Below, one piece after another: positions 1-9,400 of a stretch of 64,000 bases of DNA; the stretch's first letter is position 1, and every line of letters begins with the position of its first letter. Source of the stretch: Thalassotalea_E sp964620605 (GTDB lineage Bacteria; Pseudomonadota; Gammaproteobacteria; Enterobacterales; Alteromonadaceae); assembly GCA_964620605.1 (NCBI GenBank), contig CAZUHQ010000002.1, forward strand, positions 47,161 through 111,160, in the 5' to 3' direction. The notes below the pieces were generated by a model. It did no database searches. It saw only the letters and a list, made by a program, of their open reading frames with translations, and was not told where the DNA came from. A program made the position numbers and the translations under genes.

Positions 1-929
1 CAAAATTAAGGACTGCACTCGAACAGGTGGCGGGTCAACTCGAAGGGGGCTATGCGCTGTCATCGGCGCTTAATCAACATCCGAAACTATTTTCGCCGTT
101 ATTTGTTTCCCTTATTCATGTTGGTGAAAATACCGGTCAGCTCGATGGTGCATTTTTAAAACTGGCAAGTTATTTTGAGCGCGAACAGGACACCCGCAAG
201 CGGGTCAAAACTGCGCTGCGTTATCCATCATTTGTCTTGGCGGCGATTGGCATCGCGTTAGTCGTGCTGAATATTTTTGTCATTCCAACCTTTGCCAACA
301 TGTTTGCCAAGCTAGGTGCAGATTTACCCTGGGCGACCAAGGCGCTGATTGCCAGTTCCAATTTTTTCCTCGATTATTGGCCACATATGCTGGTGGCTTC
401 AGTCGGTGGCTTTTTCGCGATACGCGCTTATTTGAAAACACCGCAAGGTTTATATAAATGGGACAGGTTTAAGACCAAACTGCCGATCGTCGGCTCGATT
501 ATCGAGCGTTCGATATTGGCGCGTTTTTCCCATAGCTTTGCCATTATTCTAAAGGCCGGTGTCCCTATGACCTCTGGTCTGACGTTGGTCTCAGATGCGG
601 TTGATAATAGCTTTATGGCTAAGAAAATTATCGCGATGCGCACTGCGATTGAAAGTGGTGAGAGCCTGTTGCGTTCGGCGGTCGCCAGTACCTTGTTTAC
701 GCCGTTAGTATTGCAAATGATAGCGGTGGGTGAAGAAACCGGCCGGGTTGATGAGTTATTGGAAGAGGTCGGTGATTATTATGAACGAGAAGTGGATTAC
801 GAATTAAGCACCTTAACCGCACGGATTGAGCCGATATTAATCGCCATCGTTGCCGCTATGGTGCTAATTTTAGCGCTTGGTATCTTCACGCCTATGTGGG
901 ATATGATGTCGGCGTTTAAAGGTAAGTAA
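1..929 (+). CDS. mshG: MSHA biogenesis protein MshG, inner-membrane platform protein (5' end outside the window)
   Basis: This is the polytopic inner-membrane protein of the MSHA type IV pilus machine, of the PilC/GspF family. It is thought to couple the assembly ATPase to pilin insertion. The frame is open from the window edge (first full codon at 3) and gives 308 residues, against about 400 for complete MshG, so the N-terminus is missing. Both halves of the GspF fold show: the repeated signature G-E-x-T-G occurs in VGENTGQLD near the start and VGEETGRVDELLEEV near residue 240. Each is followed by hydrophobic segments, and the protein ends with a long C-terminal membrane span. It sits six bases before mshF in one operon. 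The identity is supported by the whole msh gene order downstream. Confidence 0.93.
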   Translation, partial: KLRTALEQVAGQLEGGYALSSALNQHPKLFSPLFVSLIHVGENTGQLDGAFLKLASYFEREQDTRKRVKTALRYPSFVLAAIGIALVVLNIFVIPTFANMFAKLGADLPWATKALIASSNFFLDYWPHMLVASVGGFFAIRAYLKTPQGLYKWDRFKTKLPIVGSIIERSILARFSHSFAIILKAGVPMTSGLTLVSDAVDNSFMAKKIIAMRTAIESGESLLRSAVASTLFTPLVLQMIAVGEETGRVDELLEEVGDYYEREVDYELSTLTARIEPILIAIVAAMVLILALGIFTPMWDMMSAFKGK

Positions 930-935
930 TAGCTG

Positions 936-1427
936 ATGACAAAGCAAAGTGTTGCCAACAATCGCGAAAAAACGCTCGGTGAGAATATTTTGGTGGTGGT
1001 ACTGGTTGCCTCGTTAATGAGTGCATTTTTGTATTACTTTTTTAAGCATCAGCAAACTATCAGCCAGGCGGGCTTTCAGATCGCGGCAACGAATTTTGCC
1101 TCGAAGATCACAGCGATCAGGGCACAATGGTTTATGGAGAACCAACCGCTAAGCTTGATGGTCAAAGAAAAAGATGGCAGCAAATCGGCAATACCGCTTA
1201 ATAAAAAGGGTTGGGTCGATTTTGCACAAGATGGCGTCAGTTGCCGCAAAATTTGGCGTGTGATTATGGTAGATGATTTAACTTTTATTAATCAGCCAGT
1301 TGCGGTAATGAGTGTCAGTGATGAAGTTGAACCGCTGAATAATCACTGCCGCTATCGTTTACCAAGCGGTGAGTATTTTGATTATTTTCCTCAAAGTGGC
1401 AAGGTAATTTCGTCAGGCAGTAACTAA
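936..1427 (+). CDS. mshF: MSHA biogenesis protein MshF
   Basis: A small bitopic membrane protein of 163 residues lying between mshG and the pilin genes, the fixed position of mshF in MSHA loci. It has a short polar N-terminus, one membrane span at about residues 17-36 (ILVVVLVASLMSAFLYYFF) and a periplasmic domain of about 120 residues with two cysteines. The family has no known enzymatic activity and is taken to be an accessory of pilus assembly. It starts six bases after the mshG stop and is surely cotranscribed. No catalytic motif is visible; the name rests on position, topology and size. Confidence 0.85.
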   Translation: MTKQSVANNREKTLGENILVVVLVASLMSAFLYYFFKHQQTISQAGFQIAATNFASKITAIRAQWFMENQPLSLMVKEKDGSKSAIPLNKKGWVDFAQDGVSCRKIWRVIMVDDLTFINQPVAVMSVSDEVEPLNNHCRYRLPSGEYFDYFPQSGKVISSGSN

Positions 1428-1544
1428 TAATGGCAATAAAGTATTGTGATCAATCAATAAAAGCGTGTAATGTAGAAAAGTTAAGTGACTTAATTGAGTA
1501 AAGCTTGTTAAACTTAACTTTAGGTGTAAAGGTTCGAGGTAGTT

Positions 1545-2159
1545 ATGAAAAAACAGTCAGGTTTTACCCTTATCGAGCTGGTAATCGTAGTGGTGATTTT
1601 AGGCTTTTTAGCGGTCACGGCTATTCCAAAGTTTCTTGATTTAACTGATCAGGCAAAACAGGCGAATATTGAGGGCATGGCAGGTGGCTTTGCTACCGGG
1701 GTTTCTTTAGTGCGCGCCCAGTGGGAAGCAGAAGGTCGACCTCATGACAATAACGCTCGAAATACCGTTAATTACGATGGTACGGATCTGTATCTGACCT
1801 CGCCGACAACTAACACCAGTGCATTTCGCCCTGGCTATCCTATGGGCACAGGTATCAGTGGGGTAACTTCTGGCGATATGACAGGCGCGACTTGCGTTCA
1901 GGTGTGGAATGGTATTTTGAGCCAGCCACCAAAAATTTCCAGTACCGCAGCAGATTTAACTAATGGTGCCAATATCCAGTATTTTGCCATTAGCATTGCC
2001 AATGCCGGTAGCAACTCCAATGATATTTGCGCCTACTTTTTAGTAGAGACGCTAAATAAAGTCACTAATGGTTATGCGACGCCAACAGCAACGACGACAG
2101 GCAATAATTTTTCCTATGATCCGGCTTCCAGTCAGGTGGCGATCACAATCAATAACTAA
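1545..2159 (+). CDS. mshB: MSHA pilin protein MshB (minor, type IV pilin-like)
   Basis: A prepilin-like protein of 204 residues. The leader MKKQSG is followed by FTLIELVIVVVILGFLAVTA, so the prepilin peptidase should cut after Gly6 and the Glu at mature position 5 is present. The hydrophobic helix is followed by a globular domain with two cysteines. It lies upstream of the major pilin gene, where MshB minor pilin is found in Vibrio and Shewanella MSHA loci. A gap of 117 bp after mshF contains an imperfect inverted repeat (1477-1485 with 1513-1521) and could hold a pilin promoter. It is longer than the two MshA-like pilins that follow. Confidence 0.87.
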   Translation: MKKQSGFTLIELVIVVVILGFLAVTAIPKFLDLTDQAKQANIEGMAGGFATGVSLVRAQWEAEGRPHDNNARNTVNYDGTDLYLTSPTTNTSAFRPGYPMGTGISGVTSGDMTGATCVQVWNGILSQPPKISSTAADLTNGANIQYFAISIANAGSNSNDICAYFLVETLNKVTNGYATPTATTTGNNFSYDPASSQVAITINN

Positions 2160-2190
2160 TAATAATTAAACATATGAAAAGTAAGGTGTA

Positions 2191-2670
2191 ATGATGAAAA
2201 ATTTATCTCAGGCAAAAGGTTTTACCCTAATTGAGTTAGTGGTGGTAATCGTTATCTTAGGCATTTTAGCGGCGACCGCAGCCCCTAAGTTTATTGATTT
2301 AACCGGTGATGCGAAAAGTAGTGTTCGAGATGGTGCTGTTGCTGCAATTAAAGGAGCATTAGCTATGGGACATGCAAAAGCTCTGGTAGCTGATGTTACT
2401 GATGGTGAAGTTAGCATCAATGGCAAGCTGGTTAATATAGTGAAAGGTTATCCTTCGGTTGCTGCTGATTCGAGTGCTGATGGTACTGCAGGAAAAGCTT
2501 ATAATATTTACTTTTTATTGGATATCGACAGTGATTTAACAGCCCAAGATCAAACAACAACTGCTGGCCCTTTAACTATCACTATCGCTACTGATTGCAC
2601 AGTAACTTTATCTGATACGGCTGACGCAAATGTTACACCTGTTCCTGGCGGTACTACTACTTGTTCTTAG
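2191..2670 (+). CDS. mshA: MSHA major pilin MshA (first copy)
   Basis: A type IV prepilin of 159 residues and the likely main subunit of the MSHA pilus fibre. The leader MMKNLSQAKG is cut before FTLIELVVVIVILGILAATA, and Glu5 is present. The mature protein continues with the MshA-like PKFIDLTGDAKSSVRDG. Two cysteines close to the C-terminus (DCTVTL and TTCS) would form the usual disulfide loop. The Shine-Dalgarno AAGGTG lies just before tandem ATG codons at 2191 and 2194; either could start translation. A strong hairpin terminator follows (2702-2734), as expected for a highly expressed pilin with partial read-through to the minor genes. Confidence 0.9.
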   Translation: MMKNLSQAKGFTLIELVVVIVILGILAATAAPKFIDLTGDAKSSVRDGAVAAIKGALAMGHAKALVADVTDGEVSINGKLVNIVKGYPSVAADSSADGTAGKAYNIYFLLDIDSDLTAQDQTTTAGPLTITIATDCTVTLSDTADANVTPVPGGTTTCS

Positions 2671-2701
2671 TTGGTCATTAATTGATGCATTCGTAGAAGA
2701 T

Positions 2702-2734
2702 AAAAGGAGAGCTTGGCTCTCCTTTATTTGTTTT
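2702..2734 (+). terminator. Rho-independent terminator/attenuator after mshA
   Basis: A perfect 10-bp stem (AAAGGAGAGC with GCTCTCCTTT), a TTG loop and a T-rich tail. It sits between the two major-pilin-like genes, so it probably makes mshA transcripts much more abundant than the downstream genes. Confidence 0.85.
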
Positions 2735-2782
2735 AGCGAATAAGATAAATTAGTTATTTTGGATTGTGAAATAGGTGTTTGC

Positions 2783-3256
2783 TTGAAAACTCAAGGTTTT
2801 ACGCTAATCGAATTAGTCGTGGTGATTGTGATCTTAGGCATATTGGCGGCAACCGCTGTGCCTAAGTTTGTTAACCTTCAGGCAGAAGCGAAAACTGCGA
2901 CCCTGGAGGCGGTGAAAGCTTCAATGGATGGTGCTGCTGCCCTGGTTCACGGCAAGTCACTGGTGAAAGGGAATCATAACTCGCCTGAGGGAGACAGCCC
3001 TACGGTTGATATTGGCAATGGGGTGACTCTTAGCATCCATTACGGCTACCCTAAAACGTCTATCACTGATTGGCGAGATAGTTTACTTGATATTGACACG
3101 ACTGCTTTTGATTTTACCAAAACAATTGATGGCTCATTGGTGGTCTTTTTAAAAGGTGCTACAACGCCGGTAAGTACATTACAACCTTGTTTAGCATTCT
3201 ATAAAGCCGCTGGCGCTTCAAGTAAGCCGGAGATTGGTGTCAACCCCTGTAGTTGA
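2783..3256 (+). CDS. Second MshA-type major pilin, TTG start
   Basis: A second type IV prepilin with an MshA-like N-terminus: leader MKTQG, then FTLIELVVVIVILGILAATA, followed by PKFVNLQAEAKTATLEA. It has two C-terminal-half cysteines (QPCLAF and NPCS) for the pilin loop. I place the start at TTG 2783 (157 residues): AGGTG lies five bases upstream and the leader becomes the usual short one. An upstream TTG at 2759 would give an odd longer leader (MDCEIGVCLKTQG). It lies just after the mshA terminator, so its expression is probably lower than mshA or driven separately. It could be an alternative major pilin or a minor pilin; the sequence does not decide. Confidence 0.85.
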   Translation: MKTQGFTLIELVVVIVILGILAATAVPKFVNLQAEAKTATLEAVKASMDGAAALVHGKSLVKGNHNSPEGDSPTVDIGNGVTLSIHYGYPKTSITDWRDSLLDIDTTAFDFTKTIDGSLVVFLKGATTPVSTLQPCLAFYKAAGASSKPEIGVNPCS

Positions 3257-3269
3257 TTAGAATTGATAT

Positions 3270-3785
3270 ATGAACGCACAATGTCAAAAGGCTAAAGGTT
3301 TTACTACTATCGAGCTAGTGGTAGTGATTTTGTTACTGGCTATTTTATCCGCCACTGTGGTGCCGCGTTTTTTCTCGTCCAGTGGCTTTGAAGAATACGC
3401 TTATCGTACGGAAGTGATTGCTACGCTGCGCACCATTCAGCTACGTGCGATGCAGCAAACCGATGGTTCACAATGTCATCAAATTAAAATAACGGGTGAT
3501 GGTAAGCAACTTGGGTTGCTCGATAATGATAATTCACCTGGTCCATGTCACGTTAGCAACTGGTTTGATGAAAAAGATGGCAAGTATAATTTAGCTACCG
3601 AAGATGGCCCGACTCATGTTCAGGTTGATAGCGACCATCAGATCACGTTCAGCGGCGATAATTTCTCTTTTGATCAAATGGGGCGACCTTTAAATTGTTC
3701 TTCACCCTGTAAAATATCGATTAATGGTGGCGAGCAAACGTTAACTGTGGTTATCGAGTCTGAAGGATATATCCATGCCGGTTAA
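3270..3785 (+). CDS. mshC: MSHA pilin protein MshC (minor pilin-like)
   Basis: A prepilin-like protein of 171 residues whose leader ends in KAKG before FTTIELVVVILLLAILSATVV, so the processing glycine and Glu5 are in place. The mature part is acidic and carries several cysteines (SQCHQ, GPCHV, LNCSSPC), a pattern suited to disulfide-stabilised minor pilins. It follows the second mshA-like gene by 13 bases and overlaps mshD by 11 bases. It is probably part of a minor-pilin priming complex with MshD, MshO and MshP, as for the GspH-K type proteins. No strong ribosome binding site is visible, which suggests translational coupling. Confidence 0.87.
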   Translation: MNAQCQKAKGFTTIELVVVILLLAILSATVVPRFFSSSGFEEYAYRTEVIATLRTIQLRAMQQTDGSQCHQIKITGDGKQLGLLDNDNSPGPCHVSNWFDEKDGKYNLATEDGPTHVQVDSDHQITFSGDNFSFDQMGRPLNCSSPCKISINGGEQTLTVVIESEGYIHAG

Positions 3786-4356
3786 AGTCAAGGGCTTTAC
3801 CCTGATTGAAACTATCGTTGGCATAGTGGTATTGTCGATTGCGTTTTCTGTTATTACTAGCTTAATTTATCCCATGGTAGAACACAGTGCCGACCAACTG
3901 CATCAAATTCGCGCCGCCGAACTGGGCCAGTCGATGCTTAATGAAATTCAGAATAAGGCGTTTGATGAGAAGTCTGACATGGCTGGTGGTGTCTATCGTT
4001 GTGGCGAGGATTATGACAGTAACGGTACTTTAGACAGTGATGAACAATGTACGGCAAATAATGCCCTGGGAAGTGAAGAAGCCAATAGAATGTTATTTGA
4101 TGATGTTGATGACTATGACGCGCTTGAGTATGGCGATAAATATAGTGCCGGTGGCATTGAAGATGCACAGGGTAACAGTCTGGGTCTTTATATCGGCTAT
4201 GCCATGCAGGTATCGGTATGTAATGATGGTGATTATGATGGTGATTGTTCTGATACCAGCAGCAGTGATACAAGCTCTGCTAAATTGATCACTGTAACTA
4301 TTACCACCCCAACCGGTTTTGATCTTGTGTTTTCTACTTACAGAGCGAACTTCTGA
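3775..4356 (+). CDS. mshD: MSHA pilin protein MshD (minor pilin-like)
   Basis: A minor pilin-like protein of 193 residues. The short leader MPVKVKG precedes FTLIETIVGIVVLSIAFSVI, with Glu5 kept. The helix is less regular than in the major pilins, as in the GspI/PilV type. The mature domain is rich in Asp and Ser (for example DYDSNGTLDSDE), which might bind calcium; that is inference from the DxDxNGxxDxDE spacing. The gene overlaps mshC by 11 bases and mshO by one base (TGATG), so translation is coupled along the operon. Confidence 0.87.
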   Translation: MPVKVKGFTLIETIVGIVVLSIAFSVITSLIYPMVEHSADQLHQIRAAELGQSMLNEIQNKAFDEKSDMAGGVYRCGEDYDSNGTLDSDEQCTANNALGSEEANRMLFDDVDDYDALEYGDKYSAGGIEDAQGNSLGLYIGYAMQVSVCNDGDYDGDCSDTSSSDTSSAKLITVTITTPTGFDLVFSTYRANF

Positions 4357-5090
4357 TGGTCAGTAGCCGCAGGCAACAAGGTTTTACCCTGATTGAGCTG
4401 GTGACAGTGATCATTATTTTAGGGATATTGGCCGCAGGCGCTAGCAGTTTTTTACAGTTTAGTGCGCGGATATTTGCCGAAACCAGCGATCGTGACGAAC
4501 TGATTTCATCGGCGCGCTTTGCCATTGAACGGTTAAATAGAGAAATTCGAAACGCTGTGCCCAATAGTGCAGAGGTTGCTGGCGGATGTTTAACCTTTAC
4601 CCCAATATTAGCCAGTACTATTTATATTGATATTCCCGTGGCACCTGAAGCTGGCGAAGATACTATTTCAGTGATTCCGTTCGATAAAAGTAACTTTGCC
4701 AGCGCGACGCGAGTGGTGGTTTATCCGTTAGCAGAATCAGATTTAGATAATGCGAGTGATAAAAATCATCCGTTTTTGGCATTAGATGATTCGGCGGGTG
4801 ACACTAACCCTTGGGCATTATCTTTTGCTTCAGATGTCTTGTTTGAAACCGATTCTCCTACTAAACGGATCTATTTTTATAATACTCAGGTAAGTTATTG
4901 CATCAATGGTACAGAATTAAACAGAAATAATGTATTAATGGCTCAACACCTTGATAATGCTAACAGTGGTTTTGTCGTTGAAGACGCCACGTTACAGCGC
5001 AATGCTTATGTTCAGGTAACCTTGGGGTTTGATCTCAACAGCGAGCAGGTATCTTTTACTAATGAAATTCAAATGCCGAATGTCCCATAA
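4356..5090 (+). CDS. mshO: MSHA biogenesis protein MshO (minor pilin-like)
   Basis: A 244-residue prepilin-like protein of the GspJ/PilW kind. The leader MVSSRRQQG is followed by FTLIELVTVIIILGILAAGA with Glu5 present, then by SARFAIERLNREIRNAVPNS, the R-rich segment typical of MshO/PilW proteins. The rest is a large beta-rich domain with two cysteines. It starts on the TGATG overlap with mshD and its 3' end overlaps the start of mshP. It probably joins the tip or initiation complex of the pilus. Confidence 0.88.
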   Translation: MVSSRRQQGFTLIELVTVIIILGILAAGASSFLQFSARIFAETSDRDELISSARFAIERLNREIRNAVPNSAEVAGGCLTFTPILASTIYIDIPVAPEAGEDTISVIPFDKSNFASATRVVVYPLAESDLDNASDKNHPFLALDDSAGDTNPWALSFASDVLFETDSPTKRIYFYNTQVSYCINGTELNRNNVLMAQHLDNANSGFVVEDATLQRNAYVQVTLGFDLNSEQVSFTNEIQMPNVP

Positions 5091-5514
5091 CCTTGACCGA
5101 GCAGGTTTATCGCCAAAAACAGTTAAAGGCAGCGCCCTGGTGATTACTATTTTTATTATTGTTGTCATGACACTAATAGGTACCGCATTAGTGAAAACAT
5201 TGAGCACCAGCGCAGAAACCGTTGTTTATGAAGTATTGGGCACCAGGGCATTGCAGGCGGCACAAACCGGTTTGCAACAACAATTACAAAGAATATTTCC
5301 TTTAAAGCCTGCAACTGGTGCCTGTATAGATATTTCTAATGTTGATTTATCAGCGACTAGTGGATTAGAACATTGTAAGATTATAGAAGCTACTTGTGAT
5401 GATAGTGTAGTAGTATCCGGAAATAAATATTATACCATTACCAGTACCGGAGAATGTGAAGTGGCTGGCGTTTTTACCTCAAGAAGCGTGGAGGTGCAAG
5501 CGCGTGATTTATAA
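5080..5514 (+). CDS. mshP: MSHA biogenesis protein MshP
   Basis: A short PilX/GspK-like membrane-anchored protein. From ATG 5080 it has 144 residues, with a polar N-terminus, then KGSALVITIFIIVVMTLIGTALV as the membrane and processing region, and a periplasmic part with four cysteines. PilX-like proteins have GSAL at this position instead of GFTL. ATG 5062 and TTG 5029 are also in frame but give longer overlap with mshO. I prefer 5080 because the 11-base overlap matches mshC-mshD. None has a clear ribosome binding site, so coupling to mshO is likely. Confidence 0.78.
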   Translation: MSHNLDRAGLSPKTVKGSALVITIFIIVVMTLIGTALVKTLSTSAETVVYEVLGTRALQAAQTGLQQQLQRIFPLKPATGACIDISNVDLSATSGLEHCKIIEATCDDSVVVSGNKYYTITSTGECEVAGVFTSRSVEVQARDL

Positions 5515-5680
5515 CTGTTTGTTTTTACAACACTGTTAGATAATTTTACAGCTGTTTAATAACTTAACGTTGGAATGAATTTTAACCTGATAAAAAATAA
5601 GCTGTTTATTATGTTGGCTTGTTTTTTGCATTGTTTTTGTCTGTGGTAGAGTTGTCTATTCATTAATATGAGGTTTTTTA

Positions 5681-6295
5681 ATGATTAAGTATGCAGTCAA
5701 TGTTGTGTTAAGTGTTTGCTTGGTGTTGTCATCAGCCGTGCAGGCGAGTTTGATCACAGATTCTTCTCTTTTAACATCAGATCATTATGTCACTTATGAA
5801 AGTGATGAAGTCACCATAGATTTTGCTTGGGTGTCCCCTATTAATGTTGAATTTTGGGGGGATCCCGATTTAGCTACTACTAACCAGTTGTTTGCACCTA
5901 GCTTACATAGTGGCTGGGAATATGCGAATGATGCAGATCTAGATATTTTATTGACAAACTTTTCTCTGGCTGATTTTACCAATACTGATGGCTCATATAA
6001 GCATGCGGTAGAGTTTTGGAACAGTGTTTTTAACGATATTGTGATACGTTTTACTTTAAATAGCATTGAATATGTAGATAAAAGTAACTTAGCTAATTAT
6101 TCCAATGGTTTAGTTTCTAGTCACTGGGTTTCATCCGGGGAAAATGGCCAAGATGCTGCGGGCTCTCAATATGAAACCTTCTATGTGCGCAAAACGTTTA
6201 ATAGCTCACCGACTCCCGTGAATGAACCAACCAGCTTGTTAATTCTCGCTTTAGCTTTGATGCTGTTATCACTGCGTACCCGTATCAATTATTAA
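5681..6295 (+). CDS. Exported PEP-CTERM-like protein of unknown function inside the msh cluster
   Basis: Not a known MSHA component. The 204-residue protein begins with a signal peptide (MIKYAVNVVLSVCLVLSSAVQA) and ends with a tripartite sorting signal. That signal is VNEPTS, a hydrophobic span LLILALALMLLSL, and a basic tail RTRINY, which matches the PEP-CTERM pattern with VNEP in place of VPEP. The body is acidic and aromatic, with no motif I recognise. PEP-CTERM proteins are usually processed by exosortase and moved to the surface or matrix. The gene has 166 bp of its own leader DNA and its own terminator (6327-6354), so it looks like an independent unit placed between mshP and mshQ. Confidence 0.7.
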   Translation: MIKYAVNVVLSVCLVLSSAVQASLITDSSLLTSDHYVTYESDEVTIDFAWVSPINVEFWGDPDLATTNQLFAPSLHSGWEYANDADLDILLTNFSLADFTNTDGSYKHAVEFWNSVFNDIVIRFTLNSIEYVDKSNLANYSNGLVSSHWVSSGENGQDAAGSQYETFYVRKTFNSSPTPVNEPTSLLILALALMLLSLRTRINY

Positions 6296-6326
6296 TCAAT
6301 CAAACTCCTTTTCGTTTCATGAAATT

Positions 6327-6354
6327 AAGCCTTGCAGGATGCAGGGCTTTTTTA
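6327..6354 (+). terminator. Rho-independent terminator after the PEP-CTERM-like gene
   Basis: The stem AAGCCTTGCA/TGCAGGGCTT (one G-T pair) around a GGA loop is followed by TTTTTTA. It separates the inserted gene from mshQ, which must therefore be transcribed by read-through or from its own promoter in the 130 bases that follow. Confidence 0.75.
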
Positions 6355-6478
6355 TTGGCCGTAAATTTCCCTGTTAACCCTGCCGGTTAATAGAATAAAT
6401 TCAAGCCGTTACTTGTGAAAATAACGAGTAAAGAGTAACGTTATACTTAGTTGGTTATTGTGGTTACGGAACTCCTTG

Positions 6479-9400
6479 ATGCTATTTAGACTGGTCATCA
6501 TATTTACTTTCTCTATTTTCTCGTTATCTACGGCCAGTGCCGCAGATTGTAGTGCGATATTTCCTGGGCCGACAACATTTGCTGCTAACGGTAGTGTCTC
6601 GATAAACGGTTCAAATACTTGTGACGGTGGCTCATGTTCGCCGGTCAATAGTTTTACTACACCTACGATTCCATATGCTTCGCCAAGTGGCGCATTCACG
6701 GCTACTTCCATTTCAGATGGTGTGTACCAGCACACTTCATGGGGATTACCGAAAGAAAGTACCATAACTTTTAGTGGATCAGGCACCGCAGTAATATATA
6801 TTAGCGGTAGCGCAATAATTCCAAAAGAAACCAACGTTAATGTAGGTGGTAATGCGGCTAATGTTCTATTGATTGTCGCAGGTTCTTTGACTATTAATAA
6901 AGAATCTAATATTCATGCCCATATCTATGTCGGTGGTAGTATTTCCGTGAATAAAGAGGCTGAGATCACCGGTTCTATTTCCGCAAATGGCTCCTTAGTG
7001 GTCGATAAAGAAGGGTCTTATTTTTATTCATCCGGTGATGCCGATCAACTTGATGGTCATGGTTTTTGTAACAATAGTACTTCTGAGCTGATACTACATC
7101 TTAATTTTGATGAAGGTAGTGGACAAACAGTCGCTGATGATAGTGGCAATGGTCGAACTGCCACATTAGGTAATTCAGCGGGGGTTGATGGCCAAGATGC
7201 GACATTTCAGTGTGAAGCGAATAGCGGTTATTCGATGGCATTTGAGCGAAGTGCAAATCAGCATTTAACAACCAACGCCTTTACTCCGCCACAAGATGGT
7301 GCAGTGTCATTTTGGTTACGAGTACCAGCTTCACCCACATCAAGACAACGAATCTTTGGTTTTGGTGATGGCTGGGAAGCGCGCTGGGAAGCGGACGGTA
7401 TTATTTATTGGGATATTAATAAAACCGGCTCTAACAACAGTGTCCGTACTGCATCGGCTGTGACTGAAACTGATACTTGGGTGCATTTTGTTTTTGTAAC
7501 CAGTGTCACTAATGGCACTTGGGCGGTGTACAAAAATGGTGTATTGGAAAATAGCGGCAGCGAAAGCTTTAGCGCTCAATCAGCATCTTCCTTAACCGTT
7601 GGCGGTAGTACCTGGCGTTTAACCAGTGAGCATTTAGACGGTGAGCTGGAAGATTTTAGAATTTATTCCGGCGTGTTAACTCAAAGTGAAATTACTGCCC
7701 TGGCGACCAATCCTCCGCAGGCTTGTGCTGAGGTTGTTGCAAATTATCGTTTTGATGAATGTCAATATACTGGAGCAAGTAATGAGGTCATTGATCAATT
7801 AGGCAACTATCCAGCGAATAGTTTTAATAATGTTAATACTTTCGAGTCCGGAAAAATTCAACGGGCAGTTGAATTAACACATTACAGTCATCACCTTGAG
7901 ACATCTATACCTATTAATGGTGACTTTAGCGTATCAACCTGGTTTAAAAAGCCAACAATCACCAGTGGTAGCCGTTACTACGTGTTAGGTGCAATGCAAT
8001 CAGGTGGAGATTTGCTGTATTTAGACCGAAATAATAATTGGCGCTGGGGAGTGTATAATGCGTCTTCTGGCTCCGTTAATGGCACGTTCTCTTTTTCGTC
8101 ATTAGATAATAACTGGCACCATATGGTGTTGGTATATAAAAATAATCAAACGCAGTTATATATTGACGATAATTTAGTTGATACCGTAAATAAAGCACCT
8201 ACGGGCACTCTTAAGTATATTGGTACCTCATACGATAGTGTTGGTGGTAATAATGCTCAAGGATTTAGGGCGCCACTTGATGAATTTATTCTTTATGATG
8301 ATGTGTTGACCGCAACACAAATTAGCAACCTTTATAATAATCAAAATGCGGGAAATAACTATGATGGCAGTGTGCGTGATGCTGTTGTGTGTCCCCCATT
8401 AATCGATCATTATCAAATCATTCACGATGGTCAGGGGCTGACTTGTGAAGCGGAAACCGTGACGATAAAGGCTTGTACCAGTGATATCGGTGAAGTATGT
8501 GTTGAGTCTTCACAAAGTATCGATATTGAGCTCAGTGCTTCTGGTAACTCCCACACCGTAACTAATAGTAAGAACTTTACTGGTAATGGAGCTATAGCGT
8601 TTAATTACACTGAAGCTGAACCGGTAACTTTGTCAATAACTGATGCTTCTGTTTCTGCTGAACATGGTTTTATTTGTAACAATAATAATTCTGGTGATTG
8701 TCAGATGACTTTTGATGATGCCGGATTTATTTTTACTGGCATTAATTCTGTTGAAGTTGCCGGTGAAGATAATAATGATGTAACAATTCAGGCGGTGAAA
8801 AAAGGGACTAATACACAAAGTTGTGTTCCACTATTTAATGAAGGTGGTGATAAAGCAATAGAGTTTGCTCTGGAAACGGTTTATCCAGATAACTTCGGTA
8901 GAGACTATACCATAGGCTCATCCGTTATTAATTTAAATAATAACGGTAATGTCACTAACTATCAGGCGGTAACACTAAGTTTTGATAGCGATGCTAAGGC
9001 AAATTTACCGAACAATATCTATGATGACGCTGGGAATATTACCTTACATGCCAGGTACACGGTTGCTGCAACGCCTGATAATCCTGCACTGACTATAACA
9101 GGCAATGAAAGTTTTTATGTCAGACCGTTCCAATTTAACATTTACCCTAAACGTCCTATGGACGGCGGTGAGAATCAAGGTCAGCCGTTAATTGAAACCA
9201 CAGCCGATGGTGATGTTCACCAAAAAGCTGGTCAGGCGTTTGACCTGAAAATCGAGGCGGTAAATAAAGATGGCGATATAACAACGAATTATCATGGTTA
9301 TATTGCAGAACTTGCATTGCAGCGCACGGGCCCGGTTCCTGGAACAAACGGTACGTTAAAGTATGGCGGAGGTGTTGGGCAAAGTATGTTATCGTCGAGC

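Noticed and set aside
3938..4273. Long antisense frame within mshD (His/Tyr-rich)
   Set aside because: It arises from the Asp-rich repeats of mshD on the other strand; no start context and low complexity.
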